A program made the translations under genes and the position numbers. Under the pieces are notes generated by a model that was not told the origin of the DNA, searched no databases, and was given only the letters and a program-made list of their open reading frames with translations. A DNA stretch of 64,000 bases from Hymenobacter sublimis (GTDB lineage: Bacteria; Bacteroidota; Bacteroidia; Cytophagales; Hymenobacteraceae). Shown piece by piece: positions 25,753-33,605 of this stretch. The stretch is taken from contig NZ_CP095848.1 of assembly GCF_023101345.1 (NCBI RefSeq), positions 3,808,001 through 3,872,000 of the forward strand, written 5' to 3'. The number at the start of each line of letters is the position of its first letter. Position 1 is the first letter of the stretch.

Positions 25753-25760
25753 TATATTTA
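25753..25760 (+). promoter_or_regulatory. Possible -7 box before the first M43 protease
   Basis: TATATTTA departs from TAnnTTTG only in the last base and lies in an AT-rich stretch 30 bp before the ATG at 25791. The -33 region has CCTTTC. Suggestive only. Confidence 0.35.
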
Positions 25761-25790
25761 GCCTCCTTGTCCACAACCACTCACAAGTAC

Positions 25791-27059
25791 ATGAAGAAAA
25801 CTTTCTACTCTCTCACTCTGGGCTTACTATCCATGGCATCTGCTGCTTCCGCGCAGCAGGGCCAGCTCGGCAACATTGCAGATCGTTTGGCCTCGGCTCC
25901 CCAGTCGCGCCAGTGCGCTACTATGGATGTTCTGAACGCCCAATTGGCAGCTGATCCGGCCCTGGCCCAGCGCATGGAGCGCATCGAGTCGCAAACCCGC
26001 CAGTACGTGAGCAACCCAGCCTTGAAGCGCACCACGGCGGCCATTACCATTCCGGTGGTCGTGCACGTGCTCTACAACACGGCAGCTCAGAATGTATCGG
26101 ATGCGCAGGTACAGGCCCAGATTGATGTGCTGAACCAGGACTTCGCCAAGCTCAACGCCGACGCCAGCCTGATTCCGGCGGCCTTCGCGGGGGCAGCGGC
26201 CAACACGAACATTCAGTTCACGCTGGCCAAGCGGACGCCCACGGGCAGCGCTACTACTGGCATCATCCACAAAGCCACCAAAACCACGTCCTGGAGCTCC
26301 AACGATGCCGTGAAAAACTCCAAGCGCGGCGGCGACGATGCCTGGGATGCTACCAAGTACCTCAACATTTGGGTATGTAACCTGGGCCAGGGCCTGCTGG
26401 GCTACGCGCAATTTCCGGGTGGTGCAGTTGCTACCGATGGGGTAGTAGTGCTGTATTCGTCGCTGCCCGGTGGCACGGCCAAGCCCTACGACAAGGGCCG
26501 GACGGCTACCCACGAGGTAGGTCACTGGCTGAACCTGCGCCACATTTGGGGCGACGCCTCCTGCGGTAATGACCTGGTAGCAGATACTCCAACCCAGCAA
26601 ACCAGCAACTACGGCTGCCCCACTTTCCCGAAAGTGACCTGCTCGAATGGTCCGAACGGGGACATGTTCATGAACTACATGGACTACACCGACGATGCCT
26701 GCATGTACATGTTCACCAACGGTCAGTCTACCCGCATGAACGCCTTGTTTGCTACGGGCGGTGCCCGCGCCGGTCTGGCTACCTCTACTGGCGGCACTGC
26801 CCCGCTGATGGCTACCACGACGGCGGAGTCGCTGACGGTTTACCCGAACCCAACTACCGATCAGCTGTCGATCCGCACAGGCCTGAACACGCCGGCGGCT
26901 AACTGGAGCGCCAAGGTGTACGACCTGCGCGGCTTCGAAATGAAGCAGATTCGCACGACCAACGGTGACGTGGACGTATCCAGCCTGCCCAACGGCCTGT
27001 ACCACCTCGTGCTCAGCGATGGGAAATCGACCCAGCACCAGAGCTTCCGTAAAGAGTAG
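25791..27059 (+). CDS. Secreted M43-family zinc metalloprotease with T9SS sorting domain
   Basis: A 422-residue secreted protease of the pappalysin/cytophagalysin (M43) family. The signal peptide MKKTFYSLTLGLLSMASAAS starts at ATG 25791. The zinc site HEVGHWLNLRH has His241, Glu242, His245 and His251, followed by IWGDASCGNDLV. The Met-turn is in MFMNYMDYTDDACMYMF. The C-terminal ~80 residues are a T9SS domain (LTVYPNPTTDQLSIR to GLYHLVLSDGK). It lies 250 bp ahead of a longer paralogue, from which it differs by lacking the GEVED module. Its own terminator follows. Confidence 0.95.
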   Translation: MKKTFYSLTLGLLSMASAASAQQGQLGNIADRLASAPQSRQCATMDVLNAQLAADPALAQRMERIESQTRQYVSNPALKRTTAAITIPVVVHVLYNTAAQNVSDAQVQAQIDVLNQDFAKLNADASLIPAAFAGAAANTNIQFTLAKRTPTGSATTGIIHKATKTTSWSSNDAVKNSKRGGDDAWDATKYLNIWVCNLGQGLLGYAQFPGGAVATDGVVVLYSSLPGGTAKPYDKGRTATHEVGHWLNLRHIWGDASCGNDLVADTPTQQTSNYGCPTFPKVTCSNGPNGDMFMNYMDYTDDACMYMFTNGQSTRMNALFATGGARAGLATSTGGTAPLMATTTAESLTVYPNPTTDQLSIRTGLNTPAANWSAKVYDLRGFEMKQIRTTNGDVDVSSLPNGLYHLVLSDGKSTQHQSFRKE

Positions 27060-27083
27060 GGTTTCCTATTCTGCTACTCTCGC

Positions 27084-27119
27084 AACACCCGCCCGGTACG
27101 CACCGGGCGGGTGTTTGTA
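27084..27119 (+). terminator. Terminator after the first M43 protease
   Basis: A 14-bp stem (AACACCCGCCCGGT with its complement) followed by TTTGTATTTATT, 25 nt past the stop codon. Confidence 0.88.
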
Positions 27120-27308
27120 TTTATTGGAGTCGTCTTCTCGTAAAGAGAACCCCTATAATTTGGCCAAATATGAAATTTACATCAGTTATACGCTCATATA
27201 TTTAAATATTTTCAATAATTTGGACGCTTCGCCCCCTTTCTTCACAACCTTCACACCTATCTACCGTCCTCACTTTTCTGCTCACCAACACAACCAAAAC
27301 CCCTTTCT

Positions 27309-29009
27309 ATGAAAAAAACCATTTACGCAATGACGCTGGCTTGCTTAGGGCTGGGCGCTTCTCTTACGGCTGAGGCCCAGCAGGTTCGCCAGTGTTCCAC
27401 CATGGAAAACTTGGCCGCCCAGATGTCCGCCGATCCGGCTCTGGCCCAGCGGCTGGCCTCCATTGAGGGCCAGACCCAGCAGTTCATCAACAGCCCAGTA
27501 GCCAAACGCACCACAGCCGTAGTAACTATTCCGGTGGTTGTGCACGTGCTCTACAACACCGCGGCTCAGAACATTTCCGACGCCCAAATTCAGTCCCAGC
27601 TTGCGGTGCTGAACGAGGATTTCAGCAAAACCAACGCCGATGCTAGCAAAACGCCAGCGGCTTTTGCCGGGCTGGCGGCCAATGCCAACATCCAGTTTGT
27701 GCTGGCCAAGCGCACGCCGGCGGGCACTGCTACCACGGGCATTGAGCGCAAATCGACCACCAAAACCAGCTGGGGTACCGATGACGCCATGAAAAAAGCC
27801 AGCCTCGGCGGCCTGGACGCCTGGGATGCTACCAAGTACCTGAACCTGTGGGTGTGCAACCTGTCGGGTGGGGTGCTGGGCTACGCGCAGTTTCCGGGTG
27901 GTGCAGTTGCTACCGATGGCGTGGTAATTCTGACGTCGGCTTTCGGGCGCGGCGGGTCGGCTTCGGCTCCGTTCAACCTGGGTCGGACTGGTACGCACGA
28001 GGTAGGCCACTGGCTGAACCTGCGCCACATCTGGGGCGACGCCTCCTGCGGCAATGACCTAGTTTCGGACACCCCAACCCAGCAGACCCAGAACTACAGC
28101 TGCCCTACCTTCCCGAAAGTGACGTGCTCGAATGGTCCGAACGGGGACATGTTCATGAACTACATGGACTACACCGATGACGCCTGCATGTACATGTTCT
28201 CGAATGGGCAGTCCTCGCGCATGAACGCCCTGTTTGCTGCTGGCGGCGCCCGTGCGGGTCTGGTTACTTCTACCGGCGGCACTGCTCCTGGTGGCACTAC
28301 CCCGACCACGCCCACGTATTGCGCTTCTAAAGGCACCAGCGTAGCCTACGAGTGGATTGACCTGGTGCAGCTGGGCTCGATTAGCCGCACCTCCGGCGCC
28401 AACGCTGGCTACTACGACGGCACGGCCCTGGGCACAACCGTAACGGCGGGCACGGCCCAGACCATCAGCTATTCGGCCGGTTACGCCTCCACGGCCTACA
28501 CCGAGTACTGGAAAGTGTACATCGACTACAACCAGAACGGCGTGTTCACCGATGCCGGCGAACTGGTAGCCAGCCGGAGCGCCGCCTCGGCCAGCACCCT
28601 GACCAGCACGTTTACGGTACCGGCCACGGCCAAAACCGGCAAAACCCGCCTCCGCATTGTGATGAGCGACGCTTCCGCTACGACCAGCTGCGGCAGCTAC
28701 AGCTACGGCGAAACCGAAGACTACAGCATCACGATTTCCGGCGGCACGGCGCGTCAGTCGGGCGCTATAGCTGAGGCAGCTTACCGCATTTTCCCGAACC
28801 CGGCTACCGATGTGCTCAACATTGAAGTTCCGGCTACCATCAACGCCAGCGCCGTAACGGTAAAGGTGCTGGATGTGCGCGGCGCCGAAATGAAGCAGGT
28901 AACCTTCGATGGCAACCTGCTCAACGTGGGGCAGCTGGCCAAGGGCGTATACATGCTGCGCATCGCCGATGGTCAGCAGGTGACGCACCATCGTTTCGTG
29001 AAAGAATAG
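27309..29009 (+). CDS. Secreted M43-family zinc metalloprotease with GEVED and T9SS domains
   Basis: A 566-residue paralogue of the preceding gene. Signal MKKTIYAMTLACLGLGASLT; zinc site HEVGHWLNLRH beginning at His230; the same NGDMFMNYMDYTDDACMYMF Met-turn block. After the protease there is a GT-rich linker, then a GEVED domain (~345-475; YWKVYIDYNQNGVFTDAGEL, YGETEDYSI), then a T9SS C-terminal domain (YRIFPNPATDVLNIEV to KGVYMLRIADG). The AT-rich 250-bp gap before it probably holds its own promoter. The two genes share nearly identical DNA patches around the catalytic region, as expected after tandem duplication with gene conversion. Confidence 0.95.
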   Translation: MKKTIYAMTLACLGLGASLTAEAQQVRQCSTMENLAAQMSADPALAQRLASIEGQTQQFINSPVAKRTTAVVTIPVVVHVLYNTAAQNISDAQIQSQLAVLNEDFSKTNADASKTPAAFAGLAANANIQFVLAKRTPAGTATTGIERKSTTKTSWGTDDAMKKASLGGLDAWDATKYLNLWVCNLSGGVLGYAQFPGGAVATDGVVILTSAFGRGGSASAPFNLGRTGTHEVGHWLNLRHIWGDASCGNDLVSDTPTQQTQNYSCPTFPKVTCSNGPNGDMFMNYMDYTDDACMYMFSNGQSSRMNALFAAGGARAGLVTSTGGTAPGGTTPTTPTYCASKGTSVAYEWIDLVQLGSISRTSGANAGYYDGTALGTTVTAGTAQTISYSAGYASTAYTEYWKVYIDYNQNGVFTDAGELVASRSAASASTLTSTFTVPATAKTGKTRLRIVMSDASATTSCGSYSYGETEDYSITISGGTARQSGAIAEAAYRIFPNPATDVLNIEVPATINASAVTVKVLDVRGAEMKQVTFDGNLLNVGQLAKGVYMLRIADGQQVTHHRFVKE

Positions 29010-29057
29010 CGGATGCCTACCCCGGGCCACCGGCATGGCCTAGCTGACTTCCGTATG

Positions 29058-29091
29058 AAAAGACTCGCTCATTCCTGAGCGAGTCTTTTTC
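29058..29091 (+). terminator. Terminator after the second M43 protease
   Basis: A 14-bp stem (AAAAGACTCGCTCA with its complement), a TTCC loop and a T run. Confidence 0.92.
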
Positions 29092-29195
29092 TTTATCGAT
29101 TATTTACCGGCCCGATTTTGGGTGGGCCGCCTGCCCAGAGCAAAACCTTTTCCTAACCCCACAGTAAAGAGGCCTGCCTACATTCCTGCCTGCTT

Positions 29196-29687
29196 ATGAA
29201 GACGCTGTACCTGATGCGCCACGCCAAATCGAGCTGGAGCTTTGACGACCTGACCGACAAGGAACGCCCACTCAATGACCGGGGCCGCGACGATGCGCCG
29301 GCTATGGGCCAGGCCCTGGCCAAGCGCAACATTCAGCTGGATTTGCTGCTGACCTCGCCGTCCGTCCGGACCCTGAGCACGGCCGCCCTGGTGGCTCACG
29401 AGCTGGAGTACCCCGCCGAGAAAATTCAGGTAGTGGACAGCATCTACGAAGCTACGGTGCCGGACTTGCTGAACGTGGTGCGCCAGTGCCCCGACTCCGC
29501 CGACTCGGTGTTGCTAGTGGGACATAACCCTACCATCACGGAGTTTGCCAACATTTTGTCTCCCAGCAGTATTCCCGATATGCCCACGGCCGCCATCGTG
29601 TGCCTGAAGTTCAACTGCGCCCGCTGGACTGAAATCGACCAGACCAACGCCGAGTACTACTTCTACGATCATCCAAAAAATAACTAG
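29196..29687 (+). CDS. SixA-type histidine phosphatase
   Basis: A 163-residue phosphohistidine phosphatase of the histidine-phosphatase superfamily. The active site is LYLMRHAKSSW with Arg8 and His9; the second half has LLVGHNPTITEF with the partner His. The length and lack of signal suit SixA-like cytoplasmic enzymes, which dephosphorylate His-containing phosphocarriers. It lies upstream of ppk1 on the same strand, a neighbourhood that fits a role in phosphate or polyphosphate control, but this is inferred. An inverted repeat separates the two genes. Confidence 0.9.
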   Translation: MKTLYLMRHAKSSWSFDDLTDKERPLNDRGRDDAPAMGQALAKRNIQLDLLLTSPSVRTLSTAALVAHELEYPAEKIQVVDSIYEATVPDLLNVVRQCPDSADSVLLVGHNPTITEFANILSPSSIPDMPTAAIVCLKFNCARWTEIDQTNAEYYFYDHPKNN

Positions 29688-29775
29688 GGTCTGGGGGGCT
29701 AAGCTGACGTTCAACCAGCGCTTTTCGTTGTCGTTGAACACCCACTAAGCCCCTAGACCCCAGGCCCCCAAGACC
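29687..29775. repeat. Inverted repeat between sixA and ppk1
   Basis: The left arm (~29687-29726: CTAGGGTCTGGGGGGCTAAG then GTTCAACC) and right arm (~29734-29772: GTTGAAC then CTAAGCCCCTAGACCCCAGG) form an imperfect palindrome. It lies between co-oriented genes, and the right arm ends shortly before the ppk1 ATG at 29783, so it would place a large hairpin in the mRNA ahead of ppk1. Confidence 0.75.
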
Positions 29776-29782
29776 CCACACC

Positions 29783-31873
29783 ATGTCCGAAACCACACAG
29801 GCGCAGCCCCAACTGCTGAATCGGGAACTGAGCTGGCTGGCTTTTAACCGCCGCGTGCTGCAGGAAGCGCAGAACCCTGAAGTGCCTTTGCTGGAGCGTA
29901 TTAAGTTCCTAGCCATTTTCAGCAGCAACCTGGACGAGTACTTTAAGGTGCGCGTAGCCACGCTGCGGCGCTTAGTAAAACTCAAGAAGAAAACCCGGGC
30001 CAAGCTAGGCGAGGACCCCGTGGTACAGCTACGCGACCTGCTGGAAGAGGTAGGCCGCCAGCAGCAGGAATTCGGCGACACCTTCCGCAACGGCATCCTG
30101 CCGGAGCTGCGGGCCCAGCACATTCATTTGATTTCTGAGCACGACCTCACGGCCGAGCAGCGCCAGTGGGTAGACGAGTATTTCCGCCAGCACGTGCAGG
30201 ATTTGCTTTCGCCCATTATCCTGGACGAGAACCTGCACCACCTGTTTCTGCGCGACCAGAGCGTGTACCTTACCTTCCTGCTTAGCCAGCCCGAGAACCG
30301 CAAAAAGCAGGAGCTAGAGCGCGTAGTTGTGATGGAGCTGCCCACCAAGCGCCACGGTGGCCGGTTTGTGCGCCTACCCGACCAGGGCGAGGAGAAGTTC
30401 GTGATGTTCCTGGATGATGTAGTGCGCTGCTGCGCCCGGGAGCTGTTCCCAAAGTACCAGAAAGTGCAGGTGCACGCCGTCAAGCTTTCTCGCGACGCTG
30501 AATTGGACATTCAGGAGGAAGTATCGGGCAACATGCTGGCCAAGATTAAAAGCAGCCTGCAGAAGCGCGAAACCGGCTACCCTGCCCGCCTGCTCTATGA
30601 CCCCGCCATGCCCAAAGAGGTACTGCGGGCCGTGATGCAGAAAACCGGCATTGGGAAAGAGGAGCTAGTAGAAGGCAGCCGCTACCATAATTTCCGCGAC
30701 TTTTTCGGGTTCCCGGACTTTGGCCTGGCCGAGCTGCAGTACGAGCCCATGCCGCCCCTGCCCCACCCCACGCTGCCGCGCACGGGCAAAATGCTACCTG
30801 CCATTGCCGAGCGCGACCACCTGCTGCACCCACCCTACCAGTCCTTCGACTACGTAACCCGTCTGATTACGGAGGCCGCCCAGGACCCGCAAGTGAGCAG
30901 CCTCAGCATTACCCTGTACCGGGTAGCCGGCAAGAGCGAAGTAGCCAAAGCGCTGCTCAAAGCCGCCAAAAACGGCAAGCAGGTAACGGTGGTAGTAGAG
31001 CTGAAGGCCCGCTTTGATGAGGAAAGTAACATGTTCTGGGCCGAGAAGCTGCAGAAGGCCGGTGCCAACGTCATTTATGGCATTCCGGAGCTGAAGGTGC
31101 ACAGCAAGCTGCTACTCATCACGCGGGCCGAGGACGACCAGAACCGCCTCTACGCCTACCTGAGCACGGGCAACTTCAACGAGAAAACCAGCGAAATCTA
31201 CGCCGACCACGGCTTGTTCACGGCCAACCCGGAAATCACGCGCGACGTGGTGGAGGTGTTCCGCTACTTCCACGACCGCCAGGACAAGACCGGGCAGTTT
31301 CACAACTTGCTGGTGGCCCCCTTCGAGCTGCGCGAAAAGCTGGTGGCTCTCATCGACCACGAAATTCAGCTAGCTCAGAAGGGCAAGGACGCCTATATCA
31401 TTCTGAAGCTAAACGCTTTGCAGGATGAGCGTATGATTTTGAAGCTCTATGAGGCCAGCCAGGCCGGGGTGCGTATTGAGCTGCTAATTCGGGGGATTTC
31501 CTGCCTGATTCCGGAGCTGGCCGGCCAGAGCGAAAACATCCAGCAGCGCGGTATGGTCGACCGATTTTTGGAGCACGGCCGCATCTATGTGTTTGGCAAC
31601 GGGGGCCAGGAAAAAGTGTACGTCGCCTCCTCAGACTGGATGGCTCGCAACCTCGACCGCCGCGTGGAGGTAGCCTTCCCCGTCCTGCAGGACGATTTAC
31701 GGGCTGAGGTGCGCCACATGTTGGACTTGCAGCGCCAAGACAACGTAAAGGCCCGCGACTTCCATAACCGCTTTATTGGCCCCGAGGATGCTGCCTCGGC
31801 TCGCATCCGTTCCCAGTTCGACACTTACGACTACCTCAAAAGCCTCTGCAAACCCACCAAGAAGCGGAAGTAG
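29783..31873 (+). CDS. ppk1: Polyphosphate kinase 1
   Basis: A 696-residue PPK1 that makes polyphosphate reversibly from ATP. The N-domain starts NRELSWLAFNRRVLQEAQN, with FLAIFSSNLDEYFKVRVATL; the head domain covers ~110-320. The two PLD-like catalytic domains hold VELKARFDEESNMFW, the HxK motif KVHSKLLLITR, the YLSTGNFNEKTSEIYADHG segment and LIRGISCLIPE. Length matches the family. It follows sixA; the intervening repeat could affect its translation. Confidence 0.97.
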   Translation: MSETTQAQPQLLNRELSWLAFNRRVLQEAQNPEVPLLERIKFLAIFSSNLDEYFKVRVATLRRLVKLKKKTRAKLGEDPVVQLRDLLEEVGRQQQEFGDTFRNGILPELRAQHIHLISEHDLTAEQRQWVDEYFRQHVQDLLSPIILDENLHHLFLRDQSVYLTFLLSQPENRKKQELERVVVMELPTKRHGGRFVRLPDQGEEKFVMFLDDVVRCCARELFPKYQKVQVHAVKLSRDAELDIQEEVSGNMLAKIKSSLQKRETGYPARLLYDPAMPKEVLRAVMQKTGIGKEELVEGSRYHNFRDFFGFPDFGLAELQYEPMPPLPHPTLPRTGKMLPAIAERDHLLHPPYQSFDYVTRLITEAAQDPQVSSLSITLYRVAGKSEVAKALLKAAKNGKQVTVVVELKARFDEESNMFWAEKLQKAGANVIYGIPELKVHSKLLLITRAEDDQNRLYAYLSTGNFNEKTSEIYADHGLFTANPEITRDVVEVFRYFHDRQDKTGQFHNLLVAPFELREKLVALIDHEIQLAQKGKDAYIILKLNALQDERMILKLYEASQAGVRIELLIRGISCLIPELAGQSENIQQRGMVDRFLEHGRIYVFGNGGQEKVYVASSDWMARNLDRRVEVAFPVLQDDLRAEVRHMLDLQRQDNVKARDFHNRFIGPEDAASARIRSQFDTYDYLKSLCKPTKKRK

Positions 31874-31947
31874 CGTGCACTGATGTCAGCTGAGGTTATT
31901 GTTTTGTAACCTTTTGACTGCCAGCACAAAGTAGTTTAATCCGTATG

Positions 31948-31979
31948 AGCGCCTCCATTGTGTAATGGAGGCGCTTTTT
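31948..31979 (+). terminator. Terminator after ppk1
   Basis: A 12-bp stem (AGCGCCTCCATT with its complement), GTGT loop and TTTTT run, 75 nt past the ppk1 stop. Confidence 0.9.
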
Positions 31980-32161
31980 GCTGCACCAAGGCCGGCGGTA
32001 GTATATACGTTAGCTATAGGCAGTGGCAACAGTTAGAGGAAAAGCTCCGTAGCGCTAAACGATACGCCTGTATTGCTTGTTTTCAAACCAACAGCACATA
32101 CATTCAGGCAATACGGCATAATTTTCACGGCTGTAACCTTTTCACTTCTGACTTCAACCTC

Positions 32162-32497
32162 ATGCAATATACTTCTTCCGGCGCCTTGGCTCCTGTTCGC
32201 GGCGCCACTGCCAACCATCACGAGTTGAAGGTATGGCCCGCCTGCTTTGCCGCCGTGGTAAGCGGGGCCAAGCCCTTCGATGTACGCCTCAACGACCGAG
32301 ACTACCGCGTAGGCGACGCCCTACTCCTGCGCGAATACGAGCCCGAGAGCGAGCAGTACAGCGGCCGCACCACGGAGCGCTGGATCAGCTACCTACTGCA
32401 AGGCGGCTCCTTTGGCGTTGAGGAAGGCTGGTGCGTGCTAGGTCTGGCCGAGCACGCTCCCTTACCTTCCGGCGTCAGCGACACGCGGCTATGGTAA
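32162..32497 (+). CDS. DUF3850 domain protein (ASCH/PUA-like)
   Basis: A 111-residue protein from ATG 32162. The domain begins HHELKVWPACFAAVVSGAK and continues PFDVRLNDRDYRVGDALLLR, with the ERWISYLLQGGSFGV strand, as in DUF3850 proteins of phages and bacteria. The fold is ASCH/PUA-like, a nucleic-acid-binding shape, but no target is known. The frame is open about 200 bp upstream in AT-richer DNA that lacks coding character. A terminator follows. Confidence 0.85.
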   Translation: MQYTSSGALAPVRGATANHHELKVWPACFAAVVSGAKPFDVRLNDRDYRVGDALLLREYEPESEQYSGRTTERWISYLLQGGSFGVEEGWCVLGLAEHAPLPSGVSDTRLW

Positions 32498-32523
32498 GTA
32501 CTACCGCAGCTCATCCGGTATAA

Positions 32524-32550
32524 AAAAGCCTCTGCGCGGCAGAGGCTTTT
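32524..32550. terminator. Terminator after the DUF3850 gene
   Basis: A 12-bp stem (AAAAGCCTCTGC with its complement), three-base loop and A/T runs on both sides; it may serve the convergent gene at 32623 as well. Confidence 0.88.
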
Positions 32551-32622
32551 CGCATTTTTAGGGGTAGGTAGCTGGCCTTATCTACCGCCAACTACCCGAC
32601 TGCTGCACAACGCTCCACCTGC

Positions 32623-33048
32623 TCAGGCCCGACGCCGGCCCTGCATTTCGCGCAGCCACTCCTCCGCCGACACAACATCGTCGAAGAGTTGCAGGCGGAT
32701 TTGCTCGCCAAAAGGGGAGGAACTTAGCGAGGCAGCCTGATCGAGCAGGTCGTGGGGCTGCACAACGTGGGCAATGTAGCGCAGGCCTAGGCGCACGGCC
32801 TGCGGCCCCCATACGCTGCTAAGCCACTCCACCGAGTCGAACCAGGGGCCGGAGAGGCGGCTGTTGTCGTTGAGTAGGTAGGGGCAGCGGAGTTCCTGCA
32901 GGGCGCTCAGAAAGCGGGCGGCCCCGTTGTAGGCCTCATTCGGATCAATATAGCCCAGCCAAATGGCGCGCAGCCAATTATTAGCTTCGTCAAAATCCAG
33001 CTCGCAGCTACTGCCGTCGCGCAGGTCAGTATGTTTAGAAATTTGCAT
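32623..33048 (-). CDS. Hypothetical protein of a local SpoIIAA/STAS-like family
   Basis: A 141-residue soluble protein, ATG at 33048 (MQISKHTDLRDGSSCELDFD). Shared landmarks with the proteins at 5520 and 10535: ANNWLRAIWLGY, CPYLLNDNSRLS, the SVEWLSSVW helix, LGLRYIAHVVQP and C-terminal AEEWLREM. It has lost the central Asp-Trp of the WLYADW motif. No catalytic site is visible. Role unknown; the STAS-like fold is inferred from strand and helix order. Confidence 0.75.
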   Translation of the reverse strand: MQISKHTDLRDGSSCELDFDEANNWLRAIWLGYIDPNEAYNGAARFLSALQELRCPYLLNDNSRLSGPWFDSVEWLSSVWGPQAVRLGLRYIAHVVQPHDLLDQAASLSSSPFGEQIRLQLFDDVVSAEEWLREMQGRRRA

Positions 33049-33303
33049 GTGAGGAAAGAGGGATAATAGAAAGATATGAATGCACTTAACGCAGCCAGCT
33101 ACCCTCTAGGTTACTACGGCTCAGGTCTGCGTACAATGCCGTAAAGCACAAGTTGCTCAGCTGTTGAGAATGTATCCAAATCAGCCTCAGCCAGCAGGCC
33201 CACTTGAGCACCACCGCCACCTCACGGGAGCGAGCAAAGAATCGGATTCACCGCAAAGCTGGCACTGCGCAGCCTACGCTGCTACATTGGTTAGGATGGT
33301 ACC

Positions 33304-33461
33304 TCAACATCCACTACATTTAGCTGGTAACCAGTTTATAATATGGTCGTTACGATCCAAAATACTTTCCAAAAAACCCATCTCGGAAAGCACGTCTTCG
33401 TAACTCGATTCTGGGTAGCAAAGGAAGTCTTTATCGATACAGATTGTACTGTACCCAAAAA
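33304..33461 (-). pseudogene. Possible gene remnant
   Basis: A minus-strand frame ends at 33304 and reads YSTICIDKDFLCYPESSYED, VLSEMGFLESILDRNDHIIN and WLPAKCSGC, a balanced composition unlike the GC-biased shadow frames around it. An upstream extension exists, but it runs through a terminator hairpin and is unlikely to be translated as part of it. No ATG precedes the conserved-looking part. It may be the tail of a lost gene. No family was recognised. Confidence 0.25.
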
Positions 33462-33500
33462 GAATCTGAGTTAGCCCGTTACATGGGCAACTCAGATTCC
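33462..33500 (-). terminator. Terminator for the DUF6268 gene
   Basis: On the minus strand the hairpin GGAATCTGAGTTGCCC / GGGCTAACTCAGATTC (one bulge) is followed by CTTTTTGG. It lies about 105 nt past the stop codon of the gene at 33606. Confidence 0.75.
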
Positions 33501-33605
33501 TTACTGTAGGTAGCATACCAGAAGAATAGTACTATTTCTAACGACTAGGAGCAGCCGCGCAAAACAGCAAAGAAACTTAGCGGATAGATGGCAGCCTTTG
33601 CCTCC

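Larger units (their letters stand above)
33049..33605. other. AT-richer gap holding a possible gene remnant and a terminator
   Basis: This 557-bp gap is AT-richer than its surroundings. It contains a hairpin (33462-33500) and, beyond it on the minus strand, a short reading frame with protein-like composition but no good start. Nothing else was recognised. Confidence 0.4.

Noticed and set aside
25827..27038. Long open frame (403 codons) antisense to the first M43 protease gene
   Set aside because: It is the mirror of a GC-rich coding frame with a signal peptide and zinc motif; its translation is rich in Val, Gly, Arg and His with no domain.
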